In this document: piece after piece, positions 43,483 to 52,772 of the stretch
Layout: the number at the start of each line of letters is the position of its first letter
Numbering within the stretch: position 1 is the stretch's first letter
From: Eubacterium sp.
GTDB lineage: Bacteria; Bacillota; Clostridia; Lachnospirales; Lachnospiraceae
Direction: 5' to 3'
Assembly: GCA_017433825.1 (NCBI GenBank)
Contig: JAFRGL010000006.1
Span: 1-64,000, forward strand
Length of the DNA stretch: 64,000 bases
The notes under the pieces: model-generated
Told to the model about the DNA's origin: nothing
The model's input: the letters and a program-made list of their open reading frames with translations, nothing else
Database searches by the model: none
Position numbers and translations under genes: made by a program

Positions 43483-43816
43483 GGTATTTATGCTGATCAT
43501 GCTGGCGGGCACCTTTGTTTCCTCCATTTCCCAGATCCTTTTGAAACAAAGTGCCAACGCCGAGCATAAATCCCGCCTGCGGGAATACCTCAACTGGCGG
43601 GTTATTGTTGCCTATCTGATGTTTTTCGGCGTCCTCCTTTTGAATACAGTCTGCTATACCAGGGTGGATTTGAAATACGGCGCGGTCATCGACAGCGCGG
43701 CTTATATCTTCGTACTCATCCTTTCCCATGTCATCTTAAAGGAGAAGATTACGAGGGGCAAGCTCATCGGCAATCTTATCATCGTTGCCGGCATACTGAT
43801 ATATACCATAGAGTAG
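43475..43816 (+). CDS. SMR-like small membrane transporter, second subunit
   Basis: The 113-residue protein has four membrane helices, an ISQILLKQSANAEHKS loop and a YIFVLILSHVILKEKITRGK region, as in SMR/EamA half-transporters. It overlaps the first subunit and lies nine bases before the DUF512 gene. The substrate is unknown. Confidence 0.75.
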   Translation: MNRVFMLIMLAGTFVSSISQILLKQSANAEHKSRLREYLNWRVIVAYLMFFGVLLLNTVCYTRVDLKYGAVIDSAAYIFVLILSHVILKEKITRGKLIGNLIIVAGILIYTIE

Positions 43817-43825
43817 GACGGATGA

Positions 43826-45208
43826 ATGAGTACCCACAGACAGATTATTACCGGGGTGGAAGAAGGCAGCATTGCGGAAGAACTGCAGCTTGAACCCGGC
43901 GATGAGCTCCTTTCCATCAACGGGCAGGAGATTGAGGATATTCTCGACTACCATTTCCTGTCGGAGGACGAATATCTGGAAATCCTCATCCGGAAGGCAG
44001 ACGGTGAGGAATGGCTTCTGGAGGTGGAAAAGGACGCGGACGAGGCGCTGGGGCTTGTCTTTGAGGAAAGCCTCATGGACAGCTACAGGAGGTGCCGGAA
44101 CAACTGCATTTTCTGCTTTATCGACCAGATGCCGGAGGGCATGCGGCCCTCCCTGTATTTCAAGGATGACGATTCCAGGCTTTCATTCCTCCAGGGCAAT
44201 TACGTGACGCTTACGAATATGGATGACGCGGATCTGGATCGGATCATCCGCTACAACCTGTCGCCTATCAATATTTCCTTCCAGGCAATGAACCCGGCCT
44301 TAAGGTGCAGGATGCTGAATAACCGGTTTGCCGGGGACGTGTTCGAAAAAGCGGCGAAGCTGACAGGCGCGGGCATTCAGGTAAACGGCCAGATTGTGCT
44401 GTGCAAGGGCGTAAATGACGGAAGCGAACTGGATTATTCCCTTAAGAAGCTGGAAGAGCTGGGGGATAACCTGGTCAGCGTATCCGTGGTGCCCGTGGGA
44501 CTGACCGACTGGAGGCAGAACCTGCCGCCTCTTTCCCCCTTTGACAGTGAGGACTGCCGGAAGGTGGTTTCCCAGATAGAGAAATGGCAGGCCCATTTCA
44601 GGACCGTTTTCGGCCGGAACCTGGTCTACGCTTCGGACGAATGGTATCTTGCCGGCGGGCTGCCCCTGCCGGAGGATGAAGCATATGACGGCTATGTGCA
44701 GCTGGAAAACGGCGTGGGCATGGTACGGCTCCTCGACGAGGAGACGAAGGAAGCCTTAAGATGCCGGAAAGGTGATGACCGGAAGGGGAGGGTTACCATC
44801 GCCACCGGGCGCCTTGCGGCGCTGGCGCTGACAAGCCTTGCGGAACAGATTACAGAGAAATATCCCGGCCTTTCCGTCCGGGTTATCCCCATAGAAAACC
44901 GGTTTTTCGGAAGCCGGATTACCGTTGCCGGGCTGATTACGGGAAGAGACCTTACCGGGCAGCTGCAGGGCAAAGACCTGGGAGACCGGGTGCTGATATC
45001 TTCCTGCATGCTGAAGGCGGACGAAGACATTTTCCTGGATGACATGACGCTTTCGGAAACGGAGGAACTGCTGAATACGCCTCTTTATGCCGTGGATTCG
45101 GAGGGGGAAGCCTTCGTGAACGCGGTTATCGGGGATTTTACAGATTACAACAGATCAAGGAGACAAACCTATGAGCAAACCGGTGATAGCAGTTGTTGGA
45201 AGGCCTAA
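43826..45208 (+). CDS. DUF512 family protein with PDZ and radical SAM-like cysteines
   Basis: The 460-residue protein starts with a PDZ-like domain (VEEGSIAEELQLEPGDELLS at about 11-30), then a radical-SAM-like region with CRNNCIFCFIDQMPEGMR, and a C-terminal DUF512 domain (ATGRLAAL, NRFFGSRITVAGLITGRDL). The Cys spacing C-x3-C-x2-C suits a 4Fe-4S cluster. Its function is unknown, but it is widely found next to der in Clostridia. Its last 38 bases overlap der. Confidence 0.88.
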   Translation: MSTHRQIITGVEEGSIAEELQLEPGDELLSINGQEIEDILDYHFLSEDEYLEILIRKADGEEWLLEVEKDADEALGLVFEESLMDSYRRCRNNCIFCFIDQMPEGMRPSLYFKDDDSRLSFLQGNYVTLTNMDDADLDRIIRYNLSPINISFQAMNPALRCRMLNNRFAGDVFEKAAKLTGAGIQVNGQIVLCKGVNDGSELDYSLKKLEELGDNLVSVSVVPVGLTDWRQNLPPLSPFDSEDCRKVVSQIEKWQAHFRTVFGRNLVYASDEWYLAGGLPLPEDEAYDGYVQLENGVGMVRLLDEETKEALRCRKGDDRKGRVTIATGRLAALALTSLAEQITEKYPGLSVRVIPIENRFFGSRITVAGLITGRDLTGQLQGKDLGDRVLISSCMLKADEDIFLDDMTLSETEELLNTPLYAVDSEGEAFVNAVIGDFTDYNRSRRQTYEQTGDSSCWKA

Positions 45209-46496
45209 TGTGGGCAAATCCACCCTGTTCAATGCGCTGGCCGGAGAGCGGATTTCCATCGTGAAGGATACTCCCGGCGTGACCAGGGACCGGATTTATA
45301 CCGATATCACATGGCTGGACAGAAGCTATACCCTGATCGATACCGGCGGTATTGAGCCGGACAGTTCGGAGATTATTCTAAGCAGGATGCGGGAACAGGC
45401 CCAGATTGCCATTGATACCGCAGACGTGATTGTTTTCATGACAGATGTGCGCCAGGGGCTGGTGGACGCGGATTCCAAGGTAGCTGACATGCTCCGCAGA
45501 AGCGGCAAGCCCGTGGTCCTTGCAGTCAACAAGGTGGACAATTTCAAAGAGCAGTCGATGGACGTTTTCGAGTTCTACAACCTCGGCATCGGAGAGCCGG
45601 TTCCGATTTCGGCGGAAGGCAAGCAGGGGCTGGGAGAGCTTCTGGACGTGATTGCGGAGAAATGCCCGGAAAGGCCTGATGCGGAAGAGGACGAAGACAT
45701 CCCGAAGATTGCCGTCGTGGGCAAGCCCAATGTCGGCAAATCATCCATTATAAATAAACTTCTGGGTGAAAACCGGGTTATCGTTTCACCGATTGCCGGC
45801 ACCACCCGTGATGCCATCGATACGAAAATCACATTCTCCGGCCGGGAATATGTATTCATCGATACGGCCGGCCTGCGCCGCAAGAGCAGGATTAAGGAAG
45901 ACCTGGAGCGTTACAGCATTATCCGGACCGTTTCCGCCGTGGAACGCTGCGATGTCTGCGTCATCGTCATTGACGCGTCGGAAGGCGTTACCGAGCAGGA
46001 TGCGAAGATAGCCGGCATTGCCCATGAAAGGGGCAAGGGCATTATTATCGCGGTCAATAAATGGGATGCGGTGGAGAAGAACAATGATTCCGTGAAGGAA
46101 TATACCAGGGATATCCGCAATGTGCTCTCGTTCATTCCCTACGCGGAGATACTGTTTGTGTCCGCGCTCACCGGCCAGAGACTGACAAAGCTTCTGGAAA
46201 TGGTGGACGTGGTGCTGCAGAATCAGAACATGCGGGTGGCCACCGGTGTGCTCAATGAAATCCTTACGGAAGCCGTGGCCATGCAGCAGCCGCCTTCCGA
46301 CAAGGGAAAGAGACTGAAGATTTTTTATATGACCCAGGTGTCGGTGAAACCGCCCACCTTTGTCATTTTCGTCAACGATAAGAAACTCATGCATTTTTCC
46401 TACCAGCGTTATCTGGAAAACAAACTGCGGGATGCCTTCGGTTTCGGCGGCACCGCCATCCACTTTATTATAAGAGAACGTTCGGAGAAACAGTAA
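45171..46496 (+). CDS. der: ribosome-associated GTPase Der (EngA)
   Basis: The 441-residue protein has two GTPase domains in tandem, unique to Der: first P loop GRPNVGKST with DTGG and NKVD, second GKPNVGKSS with DTAGLRRKSR and NKWD, then a KH-like C-terminal domain. It acts in 50S subunit maturation. AAGGAG lies before the ATG. The order DUF512-der-plsY-gpsA is conserved in Clostridia. Confidence 0.96.
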   Translation: MSKPVIAVVGRPNVGKSTLFNALAGERISIVKDTPGVTRDRIYTDITWLDRSYTLIDTGGIEPDSSEIILSRMREQAQIAIDTADVIVFMTDVRQGLVDADSKVADMLRRSGKPVVLAVNKVDNFKEQSMDVFEFYNLGIGEPVPISAEGKQGLGELLDVIAEKCPERPDAEEDEDIPKIAVVGKPNVGKSSIINKLLGENRVIVSPIAGTTRDAIDTKITFSGREYVFIDTAGLRRKSRIKEDLERYSIIRTVSAVERCDVCVIVIDASEGVTEQDAKIAGIAHERGKGIIIAVNKWDAVEKNNDSVKEYTRDIRNVLSFIPYAEILFVSALTGQRLTKLLEMVDVVLQNQNMRVATGVLNEILTEAVAMQQPPSDKGKRLKIFYMTQVSVKPPTFVIFVNDKKLMHFSYQRYLENKLRDAFGFGGTAIHFIIRERSEKQ

Positions 46497-46497
46497 A

Positions 46498-47136
46498 ATG
46501 GAACGAATCGTCAGTCTCGTAATCGGTTATGCCTTCGGCCTCATCCAGACCTCATACATCCTCGGACGGCTCAAAGGCATCGATATCCGTACAAAAGGAA
46601 GCGGGAATGCGGGGACCACCAATACCTTGAGGGTGCTTGGCATGAAAGCCGGGCTCGTCACCTTTATCGTGGATATCCTCAAATGCATCGCGGCGGTTGC
46701 GGTTGTGCGGCTGATTTACCGCGGAAACGCGCTGGGGCTGCTTTACGGCGTCTATGCCAGCGCAGGCTGTATCCTGGGCCATGATTTCCCCTTCTATCTG
46801 GGATTCAGGGGCGGAAAGGGAATAGCTGCCTCCGCGGGCATGATCATAGCCTTCGGGGATTGGAGAATCATACTTATCTGCATTGCCTGCTTTTTCATAC
46901 CGGCCATTGCAACGAAATTCGTCTCCCTGGGTTCAATCTGCCTGGAGATCGGGTTCTTTGTCAGTATCCTGGTATCCTGTATATTAAGAAGGTACCCGCT
47001 TCCGGGACCTGCGACTGCGGAAATATGCATCGTTTTCGGCCTTTTGTCCCTTTTGGCTGTCGTACAGCACCGGGCAAACATCAAAAGGCTGGTTTCCGGT
47101 ACGGAAAACAAATTCTCAATACATCATTCAGCGTAA
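46498..47136 (+). CDS. plsY: glycerol-3-phosphate acyltransferase PlsY
   Basis: The 212-residue membrane enzyme acylates glycerol-3-phosphate from acyl-phosphate, the first step of phospholipid synthesis. Signatures are SGNAGTTNTLRVLG, GHDFPFYLGFRGGKGIA and a late VVQHRANIKRL. It begins one base after the der stop and is followed by gpsA, which makes its substrate. Confidence 0.95.
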   Translation: MERIVSLVIGYAFGLIQTSYILGRLKGIDIRTKGSGNAGTTNTLRVLGMKAGLVTFIVDILKCIAAVAVVRLIYRGNALGLLYGVYASAGCILGHDFPFYLGFRGGKGIAASAGMIIAFGDWRIILICIACFFIPAIATKFVSLGSICLEIGFFVSILVSCILRRYPLPGPATAEICIVFGLLSLLAVVQHRANIKRLVSGTENKFSIHHSA

Positions 47137-47152
47137 ATCGGAGGAAACTTAC

Positions 47153-48145
47153 ATGGCTAATATCGGTATTATCGGTTCAGGAAGCTGGGGAACGGCCATT
47201 GCCTGGCTTTTATGCGGCAACGGCCATCAGGTGACGCTGTGGTCTTACCTGGAAGAGGAGACCGAAATGTTCAAAGCCCATCACCAGAACACGGACAAGC
47301 TGCCCGGTGTCATCCTGCCGGATGACGTGGTATACACCTGCAGCCTGGAAGAGGCTGTTAAGGACAAGGACCTGCTGGTGCTGGTGGTGCCTTCGCCGAC
47401 GGTCCGCGCGACTGCCCGCAATATGAAACCGTATGTATCGGACGGCCAGGTCATCGTCAACCTGTCCAAGGGTATTGAGGAGTCCACCCTGATGATTATG
47501 ACGGACGTAATAGAAGAAGAAATCCCCCAGGCGGACGTGGCGGTGCTTTCCGGGCCCAGCCATGCCGAGGAAGTGGGAAGGGGGCTTCCCACCACCATTA
47601 CCGTAGGAGCCCATGACAGAAAAACCGCCGGCTATATCCGCGACCTTTTCATGAACCAGGTTTTCCGCGTCTACAGCTCGAAGGATATGCTGGGCATTGA
47701 AATCGGCGCTGCACTGAAAAACGTGATTGCGCTGGCAGCCGGCATGAGCGACGGACTGGGCTACGGCGACAATACAAAGGCAGCCCTCATCACCCGGGGC
47801 ATCGCGGAGATTTCAAGACTCGGAGAAGCCATGGGGGCTGACAAGTCCACGTTTTTCGGGCTTTCAGGCATTGGCGACCTGGTGGTTACCTGCGCATCCG
47901 TACACAGCCGGAACCGCAAGGCCGGCTATCTGATGGGCCAGGGGCTTTCCATGGAGGAAGCCATGAAAGAAGTCCGCATGGTGGTGGAAGGCGTGTATTC
48001 CGCGAAAGCCGCCCTGGCGCTGGCGGAAAAGTACAATGTGGAAATGCCCATTGTAAGCGAAGTAAACAAAATACTGTTCGAAGGCAAATCCCCGAAGGCA
48101 GCAGTGCTGGAGCTGATGCAGCGCATGCGCAAGGACGAAGACTGA
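47153..48145 (+). CDS. gpsA: NAD(P)H-dependent glycerol-3-phosphate dehydrogenase
   Basis: The 330-residue enzyme reduces dihydroxyacetone phosphate to glycerol-3-phosphate. The Rossmann loop is IGSGSWGTAIAWLL at residues 6-19. SKGIEEST, LSGPSHAEEV and GAALKNVIALAAGMSDGLGY hold the catalytic Lys residues. CGGAGG lies upstream. It directly feeds PlsY upstream. Confidence 0.96.
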   Translation: MANIGIIGSGSWGTAIAWLLCGNGHQVTLWSYLEEETEMFKAHHQNTDKLPGVILPDDVVYTCSLEEAVKDKDLLVLVVPSPTVRATARNMKPYVSDGQVIVNLSKGIEESTLMIMTDVIEEEIPQADVAVLSGPSHAEEVGRGLPTTITVGAHDRKTAGYIRDLFMNQVFRVYSSKDMLGIEIGAALKNVIALAAGMSDGLGYGDNTKAALITRGIAEISRLGEAMGADKSTFFGLSGIGDLVVTCASVHSRNRKAGYLMGQGLSMEEAMKEVRMVVEGVYSAKAALALAEKYNVEMPIVSEVNKILFEGKSPKAAVLELMQRMRKDED

Positions 48146-48178
48146 CCGGGCGGGAAATAAACCGAAGGATCATGATTC

Positions 48179-48201
48179 GTTAATAGATTTTAACTTTTTT
48201 T
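48179..48201 (+). terminator. weak intrinsic terminator after gpsA
   Basis: GTTAA and TTAAC form a short AT-rich stem around TAGATT, followed directly by seven T. Confidence 0.4.
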
Positions 48202-48258
48202 AATGATCTGTTCACAGGCTGAACAAAATAAAGTTGTACTATCACAATCACGGAGAAC

Positions 48259-48278
48259 ATGATATAAGAATATATCAT
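48259..48278. other. AT-rich palindrome upstream of zinc-ribbon gene
   Basis: ATGATATA (48259-48266) and TATATCAT (48271-48278) are exact reverse complements with AGAA between. It could be an operator or part of the leader of the gene at 48335; no clear promoter pair is seen around it. Confidence 0.3.
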
Positions 48279-48334
48279 AGAGACCATAGAAACTGTATAT
48301 CCAAAAAGATTCTGTTAGGAGGAAACAAAGAGTA

Positions 48335-48841
48335 ATGTTAGAAAATTTAGGACAGAAGATTGCCAATGGCGTTAACGAAGCTAAAAACAAAACCGAGATC
48401 CTCGGCCTGAAGGGTAAAATTTCATCTGCAAAGAAGGAAAGAGATGCCCTGTTCACCCTCATCGGTGAGAAATGCTATGCTGCATGCAAGGACGAAGTTC
48501 CCGAGTATCTGAAGGACCTCTTCGAGCAGACTTCTGCCATCGACGAGACCATCAAAGGTTTTGAGTCCCAGATCAGAGATCTTTCCGGCATCGTTGTATG
48601 CCCGAACTGCGGCGCAGAGCTTTCAAAAGAGAGCAAATTCTGTACCGTATGCGGCACCAAGCTTCCCGAAATTGAAAAGCCGGCTCCAGAACCCCAGGAG
48701 GGTGTATGCCCGGTATGCGGCGCCAAGGTTGATCCCGAAGCCACCTTCTGCTTCATGTGCGGAACCAGACTGATTCCGGAAGCAGCTCCGGCGGAGGAAG
48801 AAGCCGCACCTGCCGAAGAGCAGGAACCCACCGAAGAATAA
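48335..48841 (+). CDS. double zinc-ribbon protein
   Basis: The 168-residue protein has an N-terminal helical region (LENLGQKIANGVNEAKNKTE), then two zinc ribbons, CPNCGAELSKESKF with CTVCGTKLP and CPVCGAKVDPEATF with CFMCGTRLI, and an Ala/Pro/Glu-rich tail. No signal peptide is present. Function is unknown; these ribbons usually mediate protein or nucleic acid contacts. AGGAGG lies 12 bases before the ATG. Its codon use is biased, suggesting good expression. Confidence 0.8.
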   Translation: MLENLGQKIANGVNEAKNKTEILGLKGKISSAKKERDALFTLIGEKCYAACKDEVPEYLKDLFEQTSAIDETIKGFESQIRDLSGIVVCPNCGAELSKESKFCTVCGTKLPEIEKPAPEPQEGVCPVCGAKVDPEATFCFMCGTRLIPEAAPAEEEAAPAEEQEPTEE

Positions 48842-48852
48842 CCGGTAAATGA

Positions 48853-48887
48853 AAGGTGGCTCGGCGAAAGCCGGGCCACCTTATAAT
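48853..48887 (+). terminator. hairpin terminator after zinc-ribbon gene
   Basis: AAGGTGGCTCGGC (48853-48865) pairs with GCCGGGCCACCTT (48870-48882) around a GAAA tetraloop. The following TTATAATA is a modest T tract. Confidence 0.75.
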
Positions 48888-48943
48888 ACAATGCGGATGC
48901 GCATGGCTATTATTACTGAAATGATATGTAAGGAAGACCACAG

Positions 48944-51097
48944 ATGGAGCGGTTCATACCTGTTATCGGTATTCTTCTGATAGCCTTCATACTGATTATT
49001 GATGTGCTGGCACACAAAAAGCTCCTGATTCGGCGGAGACTGCGGGATTGGGTTTTTTTGTGTGTTTTATTTGTTGCGCTCCTGGGCGGTCTTCTCTTTG
49101 CGGTGTATGAAAGCCGGGAAGATACCGGCAGTGACGATACAGGCGTTTACCTGGCATACCGGTACCTGGCGGAGGGGGATTCCAGGACTGCCATTGACGT
49201 TATCCAGTCCAATGACAAGGCGACGCAGGAGCACCGTGAACTGGTGGGCGTAATGGCTGCCGCCGTCAATGAAGACTATGAAGAATTATACTTTTCCACA
49301 CTGCGTTATATGCGCAATGACGACTATGACTACGGCCAGGCCCAGATATGCACAAGCCTGAACGAACTGGCTTCCAGAGGGCTGAAGGGACTGAAGGTAA
49401 GCAGTACGGAACTGGACAGTCTGATTAACAAAAGCTTCAGCCAGCTGAACCTGGGCAGCAGCCCCGGATGGGAGCTGTACTATGACATTGACCGGGCGGT
49501 CAGGCTTTCTGCCGCCGAGGATGTGAATGAGGAAGATGTTCTGACCATCAGACGGTCATTCCCGGAAGACCGGGAGGCCTGCCTGATCGCCATGAATTAT
49601 TATATAAGGAACAACCGTTTTGATGAAGCCAGACAGGTGGCGCTCGACCTCATCGAACAGAAAGAAGAGCAGAGGGATTATGCGCTTCTTGCCAGCCTTT
49701 ACATGCAGGAGGCTTATGTCGCGAATGCGGCCGGGCTGACCTCTTCGGAGGATTCGGAGATTTCGGGTTATCTGGAAAAGGCGGAAACAGCCGCCGGAAA
49801 GGCCGCGCAGGCTTCCGGTTCCAAGTCCAGGAAGGAAGAGTACCTGGAAGAAGCGGATGACAATTACCGGGAAGCCGCACGGGTGGTTTACCGGCGTGTG
49901 CTGAATTATATAGACAGCAAGCAGGTTGTCCAGAGGGATGACTGCGGTTATCTGGACCTGCAGAAGGTCAAGCTGGAACTGCTTCTCGGGGAATATGATG
50001 CCGCATGTAAGGATTTTGACTCGCTGGTGAACCGTTCTTCGGACCTGCGGGACACTTCTGTAATCAAAAACCATCTTATCAACGTGGAATCCGCCAGAAG
50101 GGCGCTGTACCTGGCTTCTGACGCCGCGGAGATAAACCGCTGCGAGCAGGCGCTGAAGAAGGCGGTCTTTGACCTTATAGCAGCGCATGCACTGACTGTA
50201 GTTCCCTGCGACTATGAGAATGTCAACAGTGAAAGCAGGATTCTCCTGTATTCCCTGCTTAAATTCAAAAGGCCGGTGGTGAATTTCGTTAAAACTGCTT
50301 CAGATAAGGCCGGAAGGGCTGTATTTACCATGGATTTCAGTTTCATGAAGGACGGCATATTCGGTTCCGAGCAGTTCTACAAGGACGACATCACCCTTTA
50401 CGTTAACAATAAAGCCGACGCAAAATTTGATATGTCGGCCGCCATCGGCGCTTCCGGAAGATACCTGGCTGTTGTAGCCGGGCTGTACCATAATGAAAGT
50501 GCCGGAGACGGTGGGAATTTCAGGTATCTGCAGGAAACCCTGAAACTGATCGGAAGGGATGAAGACCTGGCCCGCCATTATGTGCTGGTGAACTCTCTGT
50601 CCGCGTCGGAGGAAAACCGTCCTACCGGCGTACGGGAGGATTATATGGCCGCAGTCAGGGCCATGGACCCGGTACATGAAGAGGATGTGCACGCCAATCT
50701 CGTCCGTGCCGTCAATGTCATGAGAAACAGGACTGAGGATCAACGCACGCTGCTTTTTGTAACCGACGACGCGGAAATGGCCGCTGAAGACCTTACTGAC
50801 GACCTTATGCAGAAGGCAGCGGAAGCCAATATATACATTTATGTTATCGTAACGGGTGAAAAACCGGAAAATGATACCCTGTCATCCCGCCTGTCCGTAT
50901 ACGGCGGTGCGGCTGCCTTTGCTGAATACGGCTGTGCTTATGAACAGACGGAGATATTTATCACGAACCTTATCAAGAACCGGTACGTCATCACGGTGGC
51001 CCAGCCGGAGACCGGTGAAGCCGTCTGGGATTTCCGTCTGGAATTCAATGACCTGGATGTGACGGCGAAGACGGTTTACGGAAAGGAGGCGCAGTAA
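48944..51097 (+). CDS. membrane protein with TPR-like helices and VWA-like domain
   Basis: The 717-residue protein has two N-terminal membrane segments (about 5-22 and 37-56), then an extracytoplasmic helical region with TPR-like repeats (about 65-410), and from about 450 a VWA-like fold: FTMDFSFM as first strand, NLVRAVNVMRN, LLFVTDDAE and IYIYVIVTGE. The metal site seems degenerate: DxSxS reads DFSFM and the Thr site is Asn. I do not recognise a named family. The next two genes overlap it by one base and then by 17, so the three are one unit. It may be a scaffold for a surface complex. Confidence 0.75.
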   Translation: MERFIPVIGILLIAFILIIDVLAHKKLLIRRRLRDWVFLCVLFVALLGGLLFAVYESREDTGSDDTGVYLAYRYLAEGDSRTAIDVIQSNDKATQEHRELVGVMAAAVNEDYEELYFSTLRYMRNDDYDYGQAQICTSLNELASRGLKGLKVSSTELDSLINKSFSQLNLGSSPGWELYYDIDRAVRLSAAEDVNEEDVLTIRRSFPEDREACLIAMNYYIRNNRFDEARQVALDLIEQKEEQRDYALLASLYMQEAYVANAAGLTSSEDSEISGYLEKAETAAGKAAQASGSKSRKEEYLEEADDNYREAARVVYRRVLNYIDSKQVVQRDDCGYLDLQKVKLELLLGEYDAACKDFDSLVNRSSDLRDTSVIKNHLINVESARRALYLASDAAEINRCEQALKKAVFDLIAAHALTVVPCDYENVNSESRILLYSLLKFKRPVVNFVKTASDKAGRAVFTMDFSFMKDGIFGSEQFYKDDITLYVNNKADAKFDMSAAIGASGRYLAVVAGLYHNESAGDGGNFRYLQETLKLIGRDEDLARHYVLVNSLSASEENRPTGVREDYMAAVRAMDPVHEEDVHANLVRAVNVMRNRTEDQRTLLFVTDDAEMAAEDLTDDLMQKAAEANIYIYVIVTGEKPENDTLSSRLSVYGGAAAFAEYGCAYEQTEIFITNLIKNRYVITVAQPETGEAVWDFRLEFNDLDVTAKTVYGKEAQ

Positions 51098-52518
51098 TGA
51101 AGAAGAGAGCATTCCTGCTTGTCTGCCTGATTACGGCGGTACTCCTTACGGCAGTTCCTGTGTCCGCTGCAGAGCCGGAAATTTCGGTTTCCGAAACTTC
51201 AGAAAACGAAGCTGTTCCGTCCGGGACTTCGGAAATATCCGTCGTGGAAACGTCGGAAATATCCGTTGCGGAAACGGACGAAATATCCGCTGAGGACGAA
51301 ACGGATGGAACCGATGTCCTTCAGCCTGCGAGGCCCAATCCTTACGACGTGGACCGTGTGTCGGTTAAATCCTTAAAGATTTCCAGGGCCGGCGGAGGCA
51401 GATATACGGCCCGCTGGGAACTGGAAAACGTGACGGAGGAAGTGAATGTCCGTCTTTATGCGGGCCAGTCCCGGAAACGCCTGTCCGGAAACCTGCTGGG
51501 AAGTACTCAAAGCGGTGAAACCGGAAGCCTGTACATCACCATGCCGGATGTGGACAGCGGCTACTATATTTTCTATATTGTGGTCACCGAACCGGACGGC
51601 AACGTGTCCTACGGTTTTGCCGAGGATGCCGTTTATTATGACAATACTGCGCGGGCAGATGCGCCTGACCATGTAAAGGCTTGCGTTAACGACAGTATCC
51701 TGTATATTATCAATGATGACAATACAGTCCTGAATGTGGATTTCTACGACAGGGAAACCAAAGCCTTCCTGGAAAGAAGGGTGGTTGACCTTTATCCTGC
51801 GGAGATACGTCTGGACAAGCCGCCTTCCGCCTATGAAGTACTGGTATCCGACGGAACCGCAAGCAAAGCGGGCAGGACCACTTATGTCTCGCTGCCGGAG
51901 AAGGCTTCCGCCTACCACTTTATCGGTTCGGACAAGACGGTTACCAACAGCCCTGCATTTGAGTTTTCGCTCCTTCCTCCCTGCGAGAACAGTACGGTTT
52001 CGGCCTATGAGGGGAATACAAAGAGAACCGTAAGCGCCCTGGATAACGGACATTACTGGGTGAAGCTGGCAGAAGGGGAGAATACCATCACATTTATCGC
52101 GGAAGATGACGCCGGCAGGGTTTATGCAGACAAATACACACTTGTTCTGGACACGGAAGTGCCTGTCATCAGCCTTAACAACGGTATTGACGTCATCAAT
52201 ACCGAGGAAAGCGTCATTTACCTGGAAGGCACTGTCAGCAAAGACGCAAAGGTTATCTGTGACGGCGAAGCCATGGAAATGACCGGAAGCTGCTTTATCG
52301 CGAAGAAGAACCTTAATTACGGCAGCAACGAGGTGGAGATTACTGCGCAGGACGCAGCCGGCAATATCGGCAGCGTTACGGTGACGGTGGAACGTACCTA
52401 CTGGACCGGCAGCCTTATAAAACTTATTATTGTTGTAGGCGTGGCTGTGCTTTTGTTTGTCGGGGAAATAGTGATACTTGGCATGGGTATAAAGGAGAGG
52501 CATGAAAGAGGCAATTAA
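51097..52518 (+). CDS. secreted beta-sandwich (Ig-like) protein with C-terminal membrane anchor
   Basis: The 473-residue protein has a signal peptide (LLVCLITAVLLTAVPVSAAE), a low-complexity segment with repeated SEISV and ET units (about 30-70), several strand-rich domains with Asp-Gly turns (VVTEPDGNVSYGF, FIAEDDAGRVYADKY, ITAQDAAGNIGSVTV), and a C-terminal membrane helix (LIKLIIVVGVAVLLFVGE). The late domains resemble bacterial Ig-like folds. Its start overlaps the previous stop in TAATG. It probably stands on the cell surface beside the VWA-like protein. Confidence 0.75.
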   Translation: MKKRAFLLVCLITAVLLTAVPVSAAEPEISVSETSENEAVPSGTSEISVVETSEISVAETDEISAEDETDGTDVLQPARPNPYDVDRVSVKSLKISRAGGGRYTARWELENVTEEVNVRLYAGQSRKRLSGNLLGSTQSGETGSLYITMPDVDSGYYIFYIVVTEPDGNVSYGFAEDAVYYDNTARADAPDHVKACVNDSILYIINDDNTVLNVDFYDRETKAFLERRVVDLYPAEIRLDKPPSAYEVLVSDGTASKAGRTTYVSLPEKASAYHFIGSDKTVTNSPAFEFSLLPPCENSTVSAYEGNTKRTVSALDNGHYWVKLAEGENTITFIAEDDAGRVYADKYTLVLDTEVPVISLNNGIDVINTEESVIYLEGTVSKDAKVICDGEAMEMTGSCFIAKKNLNYGSNEVEITAQDAAGNIGSVTVTVERTYWTGSLIKLIIVVGVAVLLFVGEIVILGMGIKERHERGN

Positions 52519-52741
52519 GAAAAGACTCGTCAATATCATATTCCTGGGCCTTTCGGTTATCTTTGTGCTGCGGTTTATTTATGCGGTTACAGCCACCTCT
52601 GGCGAGAAACTGCTGTTTATGAACAGCACAGCCGGCAGGAACCTGATTCAGATGCGTTCCAGCTCCTTTATGTGGTTCGTTATCTTTCTGGCGGTATATT
52701 TTGCCATAAAATTTATGACTTACGACCCAAAAAAGAATTGA
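52502..52741 (+). CDS. small two-pass membrane protein of the VWA-like module
   Basis: The 79-residue protein has two hydrophobic segments (IIFLGLSVIFVLRFIYAV and FMWFVIFLAVYFAIKFM) joined by a polar loop and a basic C-terminus. It overlaps the previous gene by 17 bases, which ties it to the module. Its stop codon TGA lies inside the -35 box of the rplM promoter. No family is recognised. Confidence 0.65.
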   Translation: MKEAIKKRLVNIIFLGLSVIFVLRFIYAVTATSGEKLLFMNSTAGRNLIQMRSSSFMWFVIFLAVYFAIKFMTYDPKKN

Positions 52742-52766
52742 CAGACGAAAGACGTTGAAATATAAT
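52738..52766 (+). promoter_or_regulatory. consensus sigma-A promoter of rplM-rpsI
   Basis: TTGACA (52738-52743) and TATAAT (52761-52766) match the consensus perfectly with a 17-base spacer, as expected for a ribosomal protein operon. The -35 overlaps the upstream stop codon. Confidence 0.95.
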
Positions 52767-52772
52767 GTACTG

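Noticed and set aside
51170-51320. Repeats encoding SEISV/ET units as a CRISPR-like or tandem DNA array
   Set aside because: The units are short, irregular and in frame within a secreted protein, so they are protein low-complexity repeats.
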